Positions 51,453 through 62,028 are shown, counted from the first letter of the stretch. The stretch: 62,294 nucleotides of DNA from an uncultured Hyphomicrobiales bacterium (GCA_903929045.1 CAIYTE010000070.1:1-62294), one strand, 5' to 3'. Numbers and translations: made by a program. Notes: generated by a model from the letters alone, not told the origin.

Positions 51453-51554
51453 CGTCATCCTGAAGTGCGAGGGCGCAGCCCGAGCCTCGAAGGATGGACG
51501 GCCGCCACCCTTCGAGGCTCGGCAACTGAGTTGCCTCGCACCTCAGGGTGACGG
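51453..51554. repeat. dispersed palindromic repeat, family B copy 3
   Basis: CGTCATCCTGAAGTGCGAG on the left pairs with CTCGCACCTCAGGGTGACGG on the right; GAGCCTCGAAGGATG and CCCTTCGAGGCTCG pair inside. It lies between the MFS start and the metalloprotein stop. Confidence 0.85.
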
Positions 51555-51555
51555 C

Positions 51556-52317
51556 TTAGCCCTTCATCCCATAGCGATGCAGGGCGGTTCCGTGCGTGTC
51601 GAGCCAGGTCTTGGCGCGGTCCATGTCGGGGCAGAGGCGATGCACCACGCGCCAGAAGGCGCGCGAGTGATTCATCTCGACCAGATGCGCGACCTCGTGC
51701 GCGGCGAGATAGTCCAGCACGAAGGGCGGCGCGAGGATGAGCCGCCACGAATAGGACAGCACGCCCGTCGTCGAGCACGAACCCCAGCGGCTCGACTGGT
51801 CGCGAATGGCGACGCGCTTGACCGTAACCCCGAGCAACGCCGCCGCCTCCCGGCTGGCAATGTCGAGCGCGGCCTTGGCTTCGCGCTTGAGATAATCGCG
51901 CACCCGGCGCGGCACATGCGGCGCGGCGCCGGCCACGCAAAGCAGATGCTCACCGGCCGCGTTGATCTCGGTCCAGACCGTGCCGCGCGCGCCGCTGCGA
52001 TGTTCAATGCGGTGATCGACGCCGCGCAGCGGAATGATCGTGCCGTCACCGAACGGCACCGCCAGAGGCAGCTTTTTCAGCCGCGCCGCGATCCAGGCGC
52101 CATTCTTGCGGGCGAACTCCGTTGCCTGCTTGACGCTGCCGCGCGGCGGCATCGACAGCACGACTTCGCGCGACGTCGAATGAATGCGCAAGGTGTAACG
52201 ACGTGCCCGCGGATGGCCGCGCAGCCGCACGGCGAAGACCTCGCCCTCATGGACGACGTCGATCGTCACCGGCTCGCTGGTGCGCTTGAAAAAGAGAGTG
52301 CGGAACGGAAGCGACAT
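51556..52317 (-). CDS. YgjP-like zinc metallopeptidase domain protein
   Basis: A 253-residue protein with a YgjP/DUF45-type metallopeptidase domain. The zinc motif is His207-Glu-x-x-His211 in DYLAAHEVAHLVEMNHS, with a third histidine at 217 in NHSRAFWRVV. The family's SSRWGSCSTTGVLSYSWRL stretch precedes it and the N-terminal part (PRARRYTLRIHSTSREVVLSMP) is the usual β-rich half. The cell role is not established; it is expected to be cytosolic since no signal peptide is visible. It lies between repeat B and PhaZ on the same strand. Confidence 0.88.
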   Translation of the reverse strand: MSLPFRTLFFKRTSEPVTIDVVHEGEVFAVRLRGHPRARRYTLRIHSTSREVVLSMPPRGSVKQATEFARKNGAWIAARLKKLPLAVPFGDGTIIPLRGVDHRIEHRSGARGTVWTEINAAGEHLLCVAGAAPHVPRRVRDYLKREAKAALDIASREAAALLGVTVKRVAIRDQSSRWGSCSTTGVLSYSWRLILAPPFVLDYLAAHEVAHLVEMNHSRAFWRVVHRLCPDMDRAKTWLDTHGTALHRYGMKG

Positions 52318-52376
52318 CGGCGGCCCAGAATCAGATCGGGTCGCCAGTCTGCCACAAGTCGATCAGCCTGCGGCGA

Positions 52377-53759
52377 TCAACCCGCCGGGGCTTTGGCGCG
52401 CTTGGTCTTGCCTGGATTTTTTACAGGCTCTTTGCCGGTGCTCTTGGCGCCGCCGGCCTTGCTGCCATTGTTCGACAGCACGAAGTCGGAAATGCGCGGC
52501 ATGATCTCGGAGCGGAAGCGCGAGCCGTTGAACACGCCGTAATGTCCGACGCCCGGCTGCACGTAATGCGCCTTCATGTCGGCCGGAATGTTCGGGCAGA
52601 GCTTGTGCGTCGCCTCGGTCTGGCCGACGCCGGAAATGTCATCGTGCTCGCCTTCGACCGTGAGCAGCGCCACGCGTTTGATCAGATCGGGATTGATGGC
52701 CCGGCCACGATGCGTCATCTCGCCTTTCGGCAGCAAATGGCGGATGAACACGGTGTCGACCGTCTGCAGATAGAACTCCGCCGAGAGATCCATGACGGCG
52801 AGATACTCGTCGTAGAACTCCTTGTGCTTGCCGGCGCTGTCACCGTCGCCCTTCACCAGATTGCGGAACAGCTCGCGGTGCGCTTCAAGATGGCGGTCGA
52901 GATTCATCGACACGAAGCCGGACAATTGCAGGAAGCCCGGATAGACGTCGCGCATGAAACCGCCATGCGGGAACGGCACCTTGGTGATGACGGAGCGCTT
53001 GAACCAGTCGAGACCGCGCTCCACCGCCAGCTTGTTGACGCCGTTCGGATTGACGCGCGTGTCGATCGGGCCGCCCATCAAGGTCATGGAATGCGGAACG
53101 TACGGATCGTTGTCGGCTTCCATCAGCGCGACGGCGGCCAGCACCGGCACCGAGGGCTGACACACGGCGATCATGTGACAGTCGCCGCCGAGGAAATGCG
53201 AGATCGAGATCACGTAATCGATGTAGTCGTCGAGATCGAAGCGGCCTTCCGACACCGGCACTGAGCGCGCATTGCGCCAGTCGGTGATGTAGACGTCGTG
53301 ATTGGGCAGGAAGGCTTCGACCGTGCCGCGCAGCAGCGTGGCGTAATGGCCGGACATCGGCGCGACGATCAGCAGTTTCGGCTGCGGCCGGCGCGGCACA
53401 TTGGTGAAGGCGCGCTCGAAATGCAGCAGGCGGCAGAACGGCCGCTCCCACACCGTGTTGATATGCACCGGCACGCGCTCGCCGCCGACCAGCGTCGAGT
53501 CGATGCGCCATTCGGGGCGGCCGTACTGGCGCGTCACGCGCTCGAACAGTTCGGCCGCCGCCGCGACCGATTTGCCGTATTCGGTGTGCGCGAACGGATT
53601 GGCCGGATTCTTGAAGAACAGTTTGGTCGCGTCGGCGAAGGCGCGCGACGGATCGAGCGCGGCGTGGCCCATCTCGTAAAACCAGTACATCGGCGTCGCG
53701 AGCAAACCTGCGCCGTCACCGGGCAGCTTGGCTGCCCCGTCGAATTCACCAATCGGCAT
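52377..53759 (-). CDS. phaZ: intracellular polyhydroxyalkanoate depolymerase
   Basis: PhaZ mobilises stored polyhydroxybutyrate granules. The 460-residue protein shows the family's N-terminal WFYEMGHAALDPSRAFADAT, PMSGHYATLLRGTVEAF and HDVYITDWRNARSVPVS. The lipase-box-like nucleophile is Cys200 in MIAVCQPSVPVLAAV, as in the intracellular short-chain depolymerases where a cysteine replaces serine. The C-terminal His is in VGHYGVFNGSRF. The last 30 residues are Lys/Ala/Pro-rich (GKEPVKNPGKTKRAKAPAG), suiting a granule-bound or flexible tail. The start at 53759 is used; an internal ATG 23 codons later is possible. A promoter-like pair lies upstream. Confidence 0.93.
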   Translation of the reverse strand: MPIGEFDGAAKLPGDGAGLLATPMYWFYEMGHAALDPSRAFADATKLFFKNPANPFAHTEYGKSVAAAAELFERVTRQYGRPEWRIDSTLVGGERVPVHINTVWERPFCRLLHFERAFTNVPRRPQPKLLIVAPMSGHYATLLRGTVEAFLPNHDVYITDWRNARSVPVSEGRFDLDDYIDYVISISHFLGGDCHMIAVCQPSVPVLAAVALMEADNDPYVPHSMTLMGGPIDTRVNPNGVNKLAVERGLDWFKRSVITKVPFPHGGFMRDVYPGFLQLSGFVSMNLDRHLEAHRELFRNLVKGDGDSAGKHKEFYDEYLAVMDLSAEFYLQTVDTVFIRHLLPKGEMTHRGRAINPDLIKRVALLTVEGEHDDISGVGQTEATHKLCPNIPADMKAHYVQPGVGHYGVFNGSRFRSEIMPRISDFVLSNNGSKAGGAKSTGKEPVKNPGKTKRAKAPAG

Positions 53760-53860
53760 CGGCTATTGTCCCGGCCCTTGCTGCACTGCGGCAGACTGTC
53801 GCTTTTCCGTCATAGGGTCAACTTAGCCGGAAGTCGTTGGGTTCCGGTTTACAAGAACGG

Positions 53861-53888
53861 CTAATAATTTTTTAGATAGGTATTTCAA
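53861..53888 (-). promoter_or_regulatory. possible promoter of phaZ
   Basis: On the minus strand TTGAAA (53883-53888) and TATTAG (53861-53866) are 16 bases apart in an AT-rich pocket, about 95 bases before the phaZ ATG. Confidence 0.4.
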
Positions 53889-53898
53889 TAGCTTATTG

Positions 53899-54717
53899 CT
53901 AGTCCGCGCCCTGCAAAAGCGAGCCCTGTTCCCGCGCGCTGGCCAGCAGCTTGAAGAAAGCCACCGATGCGGCGGCGAACAATGCCGCGTTGAAGCCAAG
54001 CGCCTCCAGCATCAGGTCGGCGCGGAAGACGTGGTCGATGACCAGCGCCCGCATGCCCTCGAACACATAGGTCGGCGGCAGGCACCAGGCGACATATTGC
54101 AGCCAGTGCGGCAGCACGCTCACGGGATAGTAGACGCAGGTCAGCGGCAGAAACAGGAACATGATGGTCCAGGCCATGCTCTCGGCGCCGAGACCGTTCC
54201 TCAGCAGAAGTCCCGCGACGAAGACGCCGATCGCCCAGCTCGTCAGAATGAGATTGACGAAGAACGCGGCGAGCGCAAAGCCCATCGACCAGACATTGAA
54301 GCCGAAGAAGGCGATCGCGAGCAGCGACACCGGGATCATGCCGATCGCCAGCCGCACCAGGCTCATGATCATCAGCGCGGCGAGGAATTCTGCCGGACGC
54401 AGCGGCGACATCATCAGGTTGCCGAGATTGCGCGCGTACATTTCCTCGAGGAACGAGATCGAGAAGCCGAGCTGGCCGCGGAACAGGATGTCCCACAGCA
54501 GCACGGCGCCGATGAAGACGCCGCCAGCCTGCGCGAAGTAACCGGCGTTCTGCGCGATGTACATCTGCAGGAAGCCCCACATCAGCATCTGCACGGCCGG
54601 CCAGTAGATCAGGTCGAGCACGCGCGGCCAGGACGAGCGCAGCAGATACCAATAGCGCCGCACCATCGCGGCGACGCGGCGCAGGGAGAAATTCATGCCG
54701 GTGTCGGAGACGCTCAT
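53899..54717 (-). CDS. ABC-2 type transporter permease
   Basis: A 272-residue ABC-2 membrane protein. Six hydrophobic segments include LIYWPAVQMLMWGFLQMYIA, GVFIGAVLLWDILF, VRLAIGMIPVSLLAIAFF, SMAWTIMFLFLPLTCVYYPV and a last helix near the C-terminus (ALGFNAALFAAASVAFF). The EEMYARNLGNLMMSPLRPAEF cytoplasmic loop is the family's signature. It overlaps the ATPase gene by 4 bases (ATGA), so the two are one exporter, of the NodJ/YadH kind. The cargo is unknown. Confidence 0.9.
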   Translation of the reverse strand: MSVSDTGMNFSLRRVAAMVRRYWYLLRSSWPRVLDLIYWPAVQMLMWGFLQMYIAQNAGYFAQAGGVFIGAVLLWDILFRGQLGFSISFLEEMYARNLGNLMMSPLRPAEFLAALMIMSLVRLAIGMIPVSLLAIAFFGFNVWSMGFALAAFFVNLILTSWAIGVFVAGLLLRNGLGAESMAWTIMFLFLPLTCVYYPVSVLPHWLQYVAWCLPPTYVFEGMRALVIDHVFRADLMLEALGFNAALFAAASVAFFKLLASAREQGSLLQGAD

Positions 54718-55469
54718 CGCGCCGCCTCAGACGTGCGGCCGCGGGCGACGTCGAGGAAGACGTCTTCCAAAGTCTCGCGGCCATAACGCGCCAGCAACGC
54801 CGCCGGCGTGCCGTCGCCTTCGATGCGGCCTTTCTTCATGATGATAACGCGGTCGCACAGCCGTTCGACCTCGTTCATGTTGTGCGAGGCCAGCAGGATC
54901 GTCGCGCTGCGTTCGGCGCGATATTTTTCCAGATGGCTGCGCACCCAGTCCGCGGTATCCGGATCGAGCGACGCCGTCGGCTCGTCAAGCAGCAGCACGT
55001 CCGGCCGGTTGAGCAGCGCCTTGGCGAGCGACACGCGCGTCTTCTGCCCGGATGACAATTTGCCGGCGGGCCAGTCGAGAAAATCGGCAAGATCGAGTTC
55101 GGATGCCAGCTCGATGATACGGCCCTTGAGATCGGGCACGGCATAGAGTTCACCGAACACCGTGAGATTCTGCCGCACCGTCAGCCGCATCGGCATGTCG
55201 ACATACGGGCTTTCGAAATTCATGCGGTGCAGCACGCGGTAGCGCTCGCGCGGCATTGCCGCGCCCAGCACGGTGACGAGACCGGACGTAGGCGTCACCA
55301 GCCCCATGATGGTGGCAATGGTCGTGGTTTTGCCGGCGCCGTTGCCGCCGAGCAGACCGGTGATCGTGCCCGCCGCCAGTTTAAAGGAGATTCCATCGAC
55401 CGCCGTCGAGGCCTTGTAAACCTTGACCAGATTGTCGACGGCGATGGCGGGTGAAGCGGCGGCGTCCAT
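54714..55469 (-). CDS. ABC transporter ATP-binding protein, exporter type
   Basis: A 251-residue ATPase partner of the ABC-2 permease. Walker A is GLLGGNGAGKTTTIATIMGL, the Q-loop stretch is ESPYVDMPMRLTVRQNLTVF, the signature is KLSSGQKTRVSLAKALL, Walker B is VLLLDEPTASLDPDTADWV and the H-loop is LLASHNMNEVERL. Together these resemble the NodI/CcmA/YadG exporter class. The start at 55469 (MDAAASPA) is used because the longer frame reads into repeat C. The 4-base ATGA overlap with the permease gene indicates coupled translation. Confidence 0.92.
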   Translation of the reverse strand: MDAAASPAIAVDNLVKVYKASTAVDGISFKLAAGTITGLLGGNGAGKTTTIATIMGLVTPTSGLVTVLGAAMPRERYRVLHRMNFESPYVDMPMRLTVRQNLTVFGELYAVPDLKGRIIELASELDLADFLDWPAGKLSSGQKTRVSLAKALLNRPDVLLLDEPTASLDPDTADWVRSHLEKYRAERSATILLASHNMNEVERLCDRVIIMKKGRIEGDGTPAALLARYGRETLEDVFLDVARGRTSEAAR

Positions 55470-55511
55470 TGATGGAACATGTGACGCTCCGCCGCACGCA
55501 TTGCAAGGGTT

Positions 55512-55610
55512 GTCATTCCGGGGCGTGCCGAAGGCACGAACCCGGAATCCAGATAAACCGCGGGCTGTTTCTGAATTCCGGATCGCCGCTTCGCGGCGTC
55601 CGGAATGACG
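55512..55610. repeat. dispersed palindromic repeat, family C copy 2
   Basis: TGTCATTCCGGGGCGTGCCG on the left pairs with GCGTCCGGAATGACG on the right; GAACCCGGAATCCAG and CTGAATTCCGGATCG pair inside. It separates the exporter ATPase from regB. Confidence 0.85.
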
Positions 55611-55655
55611 ATGATGAGTTTGGTAGGCCACGCCGCATCGCTATAGAGTGCCGCC

Positions 55656-56972
55656 ATGACGAAACACGACCCGATGGATACCCATTCCCGCCGCAACGTG
55701 CGTCTCGATACGCTGGTGCGCCTGCGCTGGCTCGCCATCATCGGTCAGAGCACCGCGGTGCTGGTGGTCGAGTACGGGCTGAACTTCGATTTCCCGGTCT
55801 ATGCGTGTCTGGCCGTCATCGCGCTGTCGGCCTGGCTCAACATCGGCCTGCGCCTGCGCTTTCATCTGACGCAACGCCTCGAGCCCGACCGCGCGGCGTG
55901 GCTCTTGGCCTTCGACATCGCCGAACTGGCGATGCTGCTTTTCCTCACCGGCGGTTTGCAGAACCCATTCGCGTTCCTGTTCCTCGGCCCCGTGCTGCTG
56001 TCATCGACCGCGCTACCGCCGCGCTTCACCCTGATGCTCGGCGGCTTCGCCATCGTCTGCGCCACTGTGCTGGTGTTCGTGCATTACCCGCTGCCGTGGG
56101 ATCCGGAAGATCCGCTGGTGCTGCCGCCGATCTACATGATGGGCGTCTGGCTCTCGATCCTGCTCGCCATCGGATTCATCGGCGTCTATGCGTGGCAGAT
56201 CACGGAGGAAGCGCGCCAGCTCAGCGACGCTTTGGCCGCGACCGAACTCGTGCTGGCGCATGAGCAGCATCTGTCGCAACTCGATGGCCTCGCCGCCGCC
56301 GCCGCACATGAACTCGGCACGCCGCTGTCGACCATCTCGGTCATCGCCAAGGAACTGGAGAACGCCATTCCGGCCGACGCGCCGCATGGCGACGACATCC
56401 GCCTGCTGCGCGAGCAGGCGGCGCGCTGCCGCGACATCCTGGCGAAGATTACCGAGCTGTCGAGCGACGAGCCGTTCGACCGCACGCCGCTGCCGGCTTT
56501 GATCGAGGAAGTGGTGGCGCCGCATCGCGACTTCGGCGTCGCCATCGAACTGTCGCTGCCGGAAGACCGCAGCGCCGAGCCGCTCGGCGCGCGCAACCCG
56601 GCGATCCTCTACGGCCTCGGCAATATCGTGGAGAACGCCGTCGACTTCGCGCGTGAGCGCGTCACCGTCGCGGCCTACTGGAACGACGAGACCATCGACG
56701 TCGTCATCAGCGACGACGGGCCGGGTTTCGCGCCGGAAATCCTGGCGCGGATCGGCGAGCCTTACGTGACCACGCGCAAGCGCAAGCCGAACGCCGATGA
56801 CGACGAACCCACAGGTCTGGGTCTCGGCTTCTTCATCGCCAAAACCCTGCTGGAGCGTTCGGGGGCGACTTTGGCCTTCGCCAATCGCTCCCTCCCCGAA
56901 AATGGGGCCATCATCCGGCTGCGCTGGGACCGCGCCGAATTCGAGACTCCGCCAGTGTTTTCAGGGGCTTGA
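55656..56972 (+). CDS. regB: redox-sensing histidine kinase RegB/ActS/PrrB
   Basis: A 438-residue membrane sensor kinase that lowers activity when quinone or the cysteine is oxidised and raises it under low oxygen. Several N-terminal hydrophobic segments precede the conserved GGLQNPFAFLFLGPVLLSS quinone-site region. The H-box is AAAAHELGTPLSTI with His218, and the redox Cys258 is in LLREQAARCRDIL, 40 residues later, the same spacing as in Rhodobacter RegB. The ATP-binding lobe has GNIVENAVDFA (N-box) and DDGPGFAPEIL. The response-regulator gene follows about 100 bases later. The redox regulon probably includes central and aromatic metabolism; no target can be proved here. Confidence 0.93.
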   Translation: MTKHDPMDTHSRRNVRLDTLVRLRWLAIIGQSTAVLVVEYGLNFDFPVYACLAVIALSAWLNIGLRLRFHLTQRLEPDRAAWLLAFDIAELAMLLFLTGGLQNPFAFLFLGPVLLSSTALPPRFTLMLGGFAIVCATVLVFVHYPLPWDPEDPLVLPPIYMMGVWLSILLAIGFIGVYAWQITEEARQLSDALAATELVLAHEQHLSQLDGLAAAAAHELGTPLSTISVIAKELENAIPADAPHGDDIRLLREQAARCRDILAKITELSSDEPFDRTPLPALIEEVVAPHRDFGVAIELSLPEDRSAEPLGARNPAILYGLGNIVENAVDFARERVTVAAYWNDETIDVVISDDGPGFAPEILARIGEPYVTTRKRKPNADDDEPTGLGLGFFIAKTLLERSGATLAFANRSLPENGAIIRLRWDRAEFETPPVFSGA

Positions 56973-57071
56973 GCGGCCGGGCCCGCCCGGGCCAAGTTTA
57001 GCCACGTTTACGCTGTGTTTATATAGCGCTCCGGGCTATAACAGCCCGTCAAAAACGTGGGGACTACAAAC

Positions 57072-57650
57072 GTGGAAATCGCCGTCAACGACATCGCCGA
57101 ACCGATCCCGCAGATCGACATTCCGGGCGAACGCACCGTTCTGATCGTCGAGGACGACAAGTCGTTTTTGCAGCGTCTGGCCAAGGCGCTGGAAAGCCGC
57201 GGCTTCATTGTCACCACCGCTGAGTCGGTCGCCGACGGCCTGATGCAGGTCGAGCGTAGCGCGCCGGCCTTCGCCGTGGTCGACATGCGTCTCGGCGACG
57301 GCAACGGCCTCGACGTCATCTCGGCGCTCAAGCGCAGCCGCCCCGAAGCGCGCGGCATCATTCTCACCGGCTACGGCAACATCGCCACTGCCGTGACCGC
57401 GGTGAAGATGGGCGCCGTCGATTATCTCGCCAAGCCGGCGGACGCCGACGATGTCGTCGCGGCGCTGCTCGCGCATGACAATACGCGCATCGAATTGCCG
57501 GAAAATCCGATGTCGGCCGACCGCGTGCGCTGGGAACACATCCAGCGCATCTACGAACTGTGCGGCCGCAACGTTTCGGAAACCGCGCGACGGCTCAACA
57601 TGCACCGCCGCACGCTGCAGCGGATTTTGGCGAAACGCGCGCCGCGCTGA
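57072..57650 (+). CDS. regA: redox response regulator RegA/ActR/PrrA
   Basis: A 192-residue response regulator. The receiver acidic pair is VLIVEDDKSFLQRLA and the phosphorylated Asp71 is in AVVDMRLGDGNG; the switch Thr is in IILTGYGN and the Lys in LAKPAD. The C-terminal Fis-type helix-turn-helix SETARRLNMHRRTLQRIL is nearly invariant in RegA homologues. The GTG at 57072 is preferred over an earlier GTG because GGGGA sits 8 bases before it. A modest gap with AT-rich sequence after regB leaves room for its own promoter. Confidence 0.93.
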   Translation: MEIAVNDIAEPIPQIDIPGERTVLIVEDDKSFLQRLAKALESRGFIVTTAESVADGLMQVERSAPAFAVVDMRLGDGNGLDVISALKRSRPEARGIILTGYGNIATAVTAVKMGAVDYLAKPADADDVVAALLAHDNTRIELPENPMSADRVRWEHIQRIYELCGRNVSETARRLNMHRRTLQRILAKRAPR

Positions 57651-57660
57651 GCTCAACTGC

Positions 57661-57735
57661 CGCTCGTCCCCGCGCAGGCGGGGACCCAGTTCGTCTTTGT
57701 CCTGGCTCCCGGATTCCCGCTTACGCGGGAATGAG
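57661..57735. repeat. dispersed palindromic repeat, family D copy 3
   Basis: CGCTCGTCCCCGCGCAGGCG on the left and CCCGCTTACGCGGGAATGAG on the right. The third copy of family D, 10 bases after regA. Confidence 0.8.
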
Positions 57736-57755
57736 CTGTGTGTGCGGCGCGCGCC

Positions 57756-57847
57756 CGTCATCCTGAGGTGCGCGCACTTGCGCGCCTCGAAGGATGAACG
57801 GGCCGTCGCCCTTCGAGGCTCGCTACGCTCGCACCTCAGGGTGACGG
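57756..57847. repeat. dispersed palindromic repeat, family B copy 4
   Basis: CGTCATCCTGAGGTGCGCGC on the left and CTCGCACCTCAGGGTGACGG on the right, next to the family D copy, so two different families sit back to back between regA and mmcB. Confidence 0.85.
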
Positions 57848-57851
57848 ATCG

Positions 57852-58340
57852 CTAATCAATATCCCCGTACGGCCCGGTCGGGTCGGCGAGCGATTGCAGC
57901 CGCAGCGCCGCGGCGCGGGCAAAGATCAGCATCATCGACTTGCGCGTCGGGGCACTCAAACGGTGCTCCGGCGCGTCGCATTTGAACTCGGCACCGAATG
58001 CGTCCGCGACGATGAGGCCCGTGTCCGGCGGGAAAATCTCGCACGGCACATCGAGCGACGTGGCGAAGAACAGCCGGTCGCAATGCGCACGATAGTCCTG
58101 CCATTTCTGGTCGGCACGGAAATCCGCCACCGACGATTTGATCTCGACGATCCAGATAGTGCCGGCGGCATCGAGCGCGACCAGATCGGCGCGCCGCCCG
58201 GACGGCAGCGACAATTCACTGACGACGGAAAAACCATGCGCATGCAGCAGCCGCGCCGTGCCGCGCGACACCGCGAGCGCGGTTTCGGACTGGCGTCCAT
58301 CGACCGGCAATTCGAGCGGTTTTTTGGCGGCGAAATTCAT
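57852..58340 (-). CDS. mmcB: MmcB family DNA repair protein
   Basis: A 162-residue protein of the MmcB family, first described in Caulobacter as an SOS-induced factor for mitomycin-C resistance. The nuclease-like core has GRRADLVALDAAGTIWIVEIKSS, which resembles a restriction-endonuclease PD-ExK pattern (Asp, then Glu-x-Lys). FRADQKWQDYRAHCDRLFFA follows. The length is normal. No LexA box is obvious in the short upstream gap. Family membership is secure; the biochemical activity is inferred from the fold. Confidence 0.85.
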   Translation of the reverse strand: MNFAAKKPLELPVDGRQSETALAVSRGTARLLHAHGFSVVSELSLPSGRRADLVALDAAGTIWIVEIKSSVADFRADQKWQDYRAHCDRLFFATSLDVPCEIFPPDTGLIVADAFGAEFKCDAPEHRLSAPTRKSMMLIFARAAALRLQSLADPTGPYGDID

Positions 58341-58521
58341 GCTCGCGATTCTGGCTCCTGAAAAGCCAAGTCTAGCGCAGAGCCCGGATCATGGCACGCG
58401 TCAAACCACGGCCAAAAGCGCCACAAATCAGCCGGTGCCCCGCCCCAGTTCCGGCCTTGGGCCGACGCGATGGCCCCGGAGACTTCGCCCTGTTCGGATG
58501 TTTCAACACAGGGGTGAAATC

Positions 58522-59667
58522 ATGCTTGCGACACGCGCGAGGGCCACGGCTCTCGCTTTTTTTATGCTGCCGTTTGTCTGGACCGCGGCCCGCGCCGATG
58601 AGGGCGCCGCCACGGTCACCGCCGCGAAACCGGTGGTCGAGGTCGCCTTCGTGCTCGACACCACCGGCTCGATGGGGCCGCTGATCGAAAGCGCCAAGCG
58701 CAAGATCTGGTCGATCGCGACCGCCATGGTCGACGCCAATCCCGGCGCCGAAATCCGCATGGGCCTCGTCGCCTATCGCGACATCGGCGACGAATACGTC
58801 ACCAAGACCTACAATCTCACCACCGACATTCAGGACCTTTACGCCAACCTGCTGGAGTTCAAGGCGCGGGGTGGCGGCGACTGGCCGGAGAGCGTCAACG
58901 AGGCGCTGCATGTCGGCGTGACCAAGCTGAACTGGACGCAAGGTCCGGAGATCTGCCGCATCATGTTCCTGGTCGGCGACGCGCCGCCGCACATGGACTA
59001 TGCGCAGGACACTAAATATCCGGAGGTCATGCGCATGGCACGCGACCGCGGCATCGTCGTCAATGCCGTACAGGCCGGCGGCGCACGCGATACGGAACGC
59101 GTCTGGCGCGAGATCGCGCAGATGGGGAACGGCCGCTACATTCCGATCCCGCAGGACGGCGGGCATCTCGTCATTATCGAAACGCCTTACGATTCCGAGA
59201 TCATCGAGTTGCAGGGCGAGATCAACCGCACGGTCATTCCTTACGGGCCGCGCCGCCAGCGCAGCGACGTCGAGAACAAGACCCGGCAGGTTGCCGCTGC
59301 ACCCGCGTCGGTCGCCACCGACATGGCCGGCTACATGGCGCGCAAGGCCGCCAAAAGCGGCGAAGCCATCACCGGCAACGGCGATCTCGTCGCCGACGTC
59401 GCGGCTGGGCGGCAGAAGCTCGCCATGGTGAAGGACGACGAACTGCCCGACGCGTTCCGCGGCCTGTCCGCCGCTGAGCGGCAGGCTTTGATCGACAAAC
59501 AGCAGACCTCGCGCAAGGCGCTGAACGACCGCATGGCCAAATTGGTGAAGCAGCGCGACGCCTACGCCGCCGAACAGGCGATGAAATCGCCGAAGCCGGC
59601 CGCGGATTCGTTCGACCGTACGGTCGCGGAAACGCTGAAGGCGCAGGTGAAGTCGAAAATGAACTGA
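58522..59667 (+). CDS. secreted von Willebrand factor type A domain protein
   Basis: A 381-residue exported protein. The signal peptide MLATRARATALAFFMLPFVW ends near TAARAD. A VWA domain follows with MIDAS motif EVAFVLDTTGSMGPLIE at residues about 40-56 and the conserved VGDAPPHMDY later. The C-terminal part is helical and charged (RQALIDKQQTSRKALNDRMA). The start at 58522 is used; the upstream frame is not coding-like. It likely binds a divalent metal and another protein or matrix in the periplasm. I know no partner. It is upstream of an alpha/beta hydrolase on the same strand. Confidence 0.85.
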   Translation: MLATRARATALAFFMLPFVWTAARADEGAATVTAAKPVVEVAFVLDTTGSMGPLIESAKRKIWSIATAMVDANPGAEIRMGLVAYRDIGDEYVTKTYNLTTDIQDLYANLLEFKARGGGDWPESVNEALHVGVTKLNWTQGPEICRIMFLVGDAPPHMDYAQDTKYPEVMRMARDRGIVVNAVQAGGARDTERVWREIAQMGNGRYIPIPQDGGHLVIIETPYDSEIIELQGEINRTVIPYGPRRQRSDVENKTRQVAAAPASVATDMAGYMARKAAKSGEAITGNGDLVADVAAGRQKLAMVKDDELPDAFRGLSAAERQALIDKQQTSRKALNDRMAKLVKQRDAYAAEQAMKSPKPAADSFDRTVAETLKAQVKSKMN

Positions 59668-59728
59668 GCTTGCCCGACCGGCCGCTTTGCCGCAGTCTCT
59701 CGCCGGACCAACCGGCGGGAGACTGTGC

Positions 59729-60565
59729 GTGGCGATCGATTACGAGAAAGAATACGACAATCGCGGGCTGGTGCCCAATTTCCCCGAACTGTTCGCCAAG
59801 CGCGATGCAGCGTCGAACGCCTATCGCGCCGCGTCGCCGCAGGCCGAACTCGGCATCAAATACGGCCCGAGCCCGCGCCAGTACATCGACCTCTTTCCGG
59901 CCAAGGATGATGCCAACGCGCCCTTGGCGCTGTTCATTCACGGCGGCTACTGGAAATATCAGGAGCCGGTGACCTTCAGCCATCTCGCCACCAGCCTGAA
60001 CACGCTGGGCGTCGCCACCGGCATTGTCGGCTATGACCTGTGTCCGGCCGTGACCATCGCCACCATCATCGACGAGATCCGCGCCGCCTGCCTGTTCATG
60101 TGGAAGCGCCGCCAGCAGCGCATGGTGGTGTTCGGCCATTCCGCTGGCGGACATCTCACCGCCTGCATGGTCGCCACCGATTTCAGGACGCTCGATCCGA
60201 GCGCGCCGTCCGATCTCGTGCCCGTCGGCTATGCGCTGTCCGCCGTTTCCGATTTGCAGCCGCTGGTGGACTTGTCGGTCAACGCCGATTTGCGTCTCGA
60301 CGCGGCGGAAGCCAAGCGCGTGTCGCCGTTGTTCTGGCCGGTGCCGCCGGGCCGCGTTCTCGATGTCGTTGTCGGCGGCGCCGAGTCGAGTGAATTCCGC
60401 CGCCAGAGCCGCATCTTGGCCGATGGCTGGCAGGACAAGGCCAAGACCCGCTACGAGGAAATTCCCGGCGCCAACCATTTCACCGTGACCGATCCGCTCG
60501 ACGACGTGAACAGCGCGATGTCGAAGCGGATTGCGGAGTTGGCGAAGCAAGCGAAGGCGATGTAA
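59729..60565 (+). CDS. alpha/beta hydrolase, arylformamidase/esterase-like
   Basis: A 278-residue alpha/beta hydrolase. [15 protein letters not shown] carries the HGG oxyanion motif and [16 protein letters not shown] the nucleophile serine elbow; the C-terminal His is in [11 protein letters not shown]. This resembles the BD-FAE/kynurenine-formamidase-like group. The GTG at 59729 ([11 protein letters not shown]) is chosen because CGGGAG lies just upstream; a TTG start 42 bases earlier is possible. Substrate unknown: formyl- or acyl-ester/amide hydrolysis fits the fold. Confidence 0.85.
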   Translation: MAIDYEKEYDNRGLVPNFPELFAKRDAASNAYRAASPQAELGIKYGPSPRQYIDLFPAKDDANAPLALFIHGGYWKYQEPVTFSHLATSLNTLGVATGIVGYDLCPAVTIATIIDEIRAACLFMWKRRQQRMVVFGHSAGGHLTACMVATDFRTLDPSAPSDLVPVGYALSAVSDLQPLVDLSVNADLRLDAAEAKRVSPLFWPVPPGRVLDVVVGGAESSEFRRQSRILADGWQDKAKTRYEEIPGANHFTVTDPLDDVNSAMSKRIAELAKQAKAM

Positions 60566-60567
60566 AT

Positions 60568-60648
60568 CGTCATTCCGGACGACGCGAAGCGTCGATCCGG
60601 AATCCAGAACTGGATTCCGGGTTCGCGCTGCGCGCGCCCCGGAATGAC
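60568..60648. repeat. dispersed palindromic repeat, family C copy 3
   Basis: CGTCATTCCGGACGACGCG on the left pairs with GCGCCCCGGAATGAC on the right; GATCCGGAATCCAG and CTGGATTCCGGGTTCG pair inside. It sits between two convergent genes. Confidence 0.85.
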
Positions 60649-61866
<1,218 letters not shown>

Positions 61867-61920
61867 GGGGTCTCTCCGAGGAACTCTGGTGGCGGGGATT
61901 ATAGGGGGTCATTTTCTTTT

Positions 61921-62028
61921 CGTCATTCCGGGGCCGACCGAAGGTCGGAGCCCGGAATCCAGAGCCACACGCTCCATTGTAGCCCTGGATTCCGGGTTCG
62001 CGCGTTTCACGCGCGCCCCGGAATGACG
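61921..62028. repeat. dispersed palindromic repeat, family C copy 4
   Basis: CGTCATTCCGGGGCCGACCG on the left pairs with GCGCGCCCCGGAATGACG on the right; GAGCCCGGAATCCAG and CTGGATTCCGGGTTCG pair inside. With the structured element at 62101-62240 it accounts for most of the last 428 bases of the window, which hold no credible gene. Confidence 0.85.
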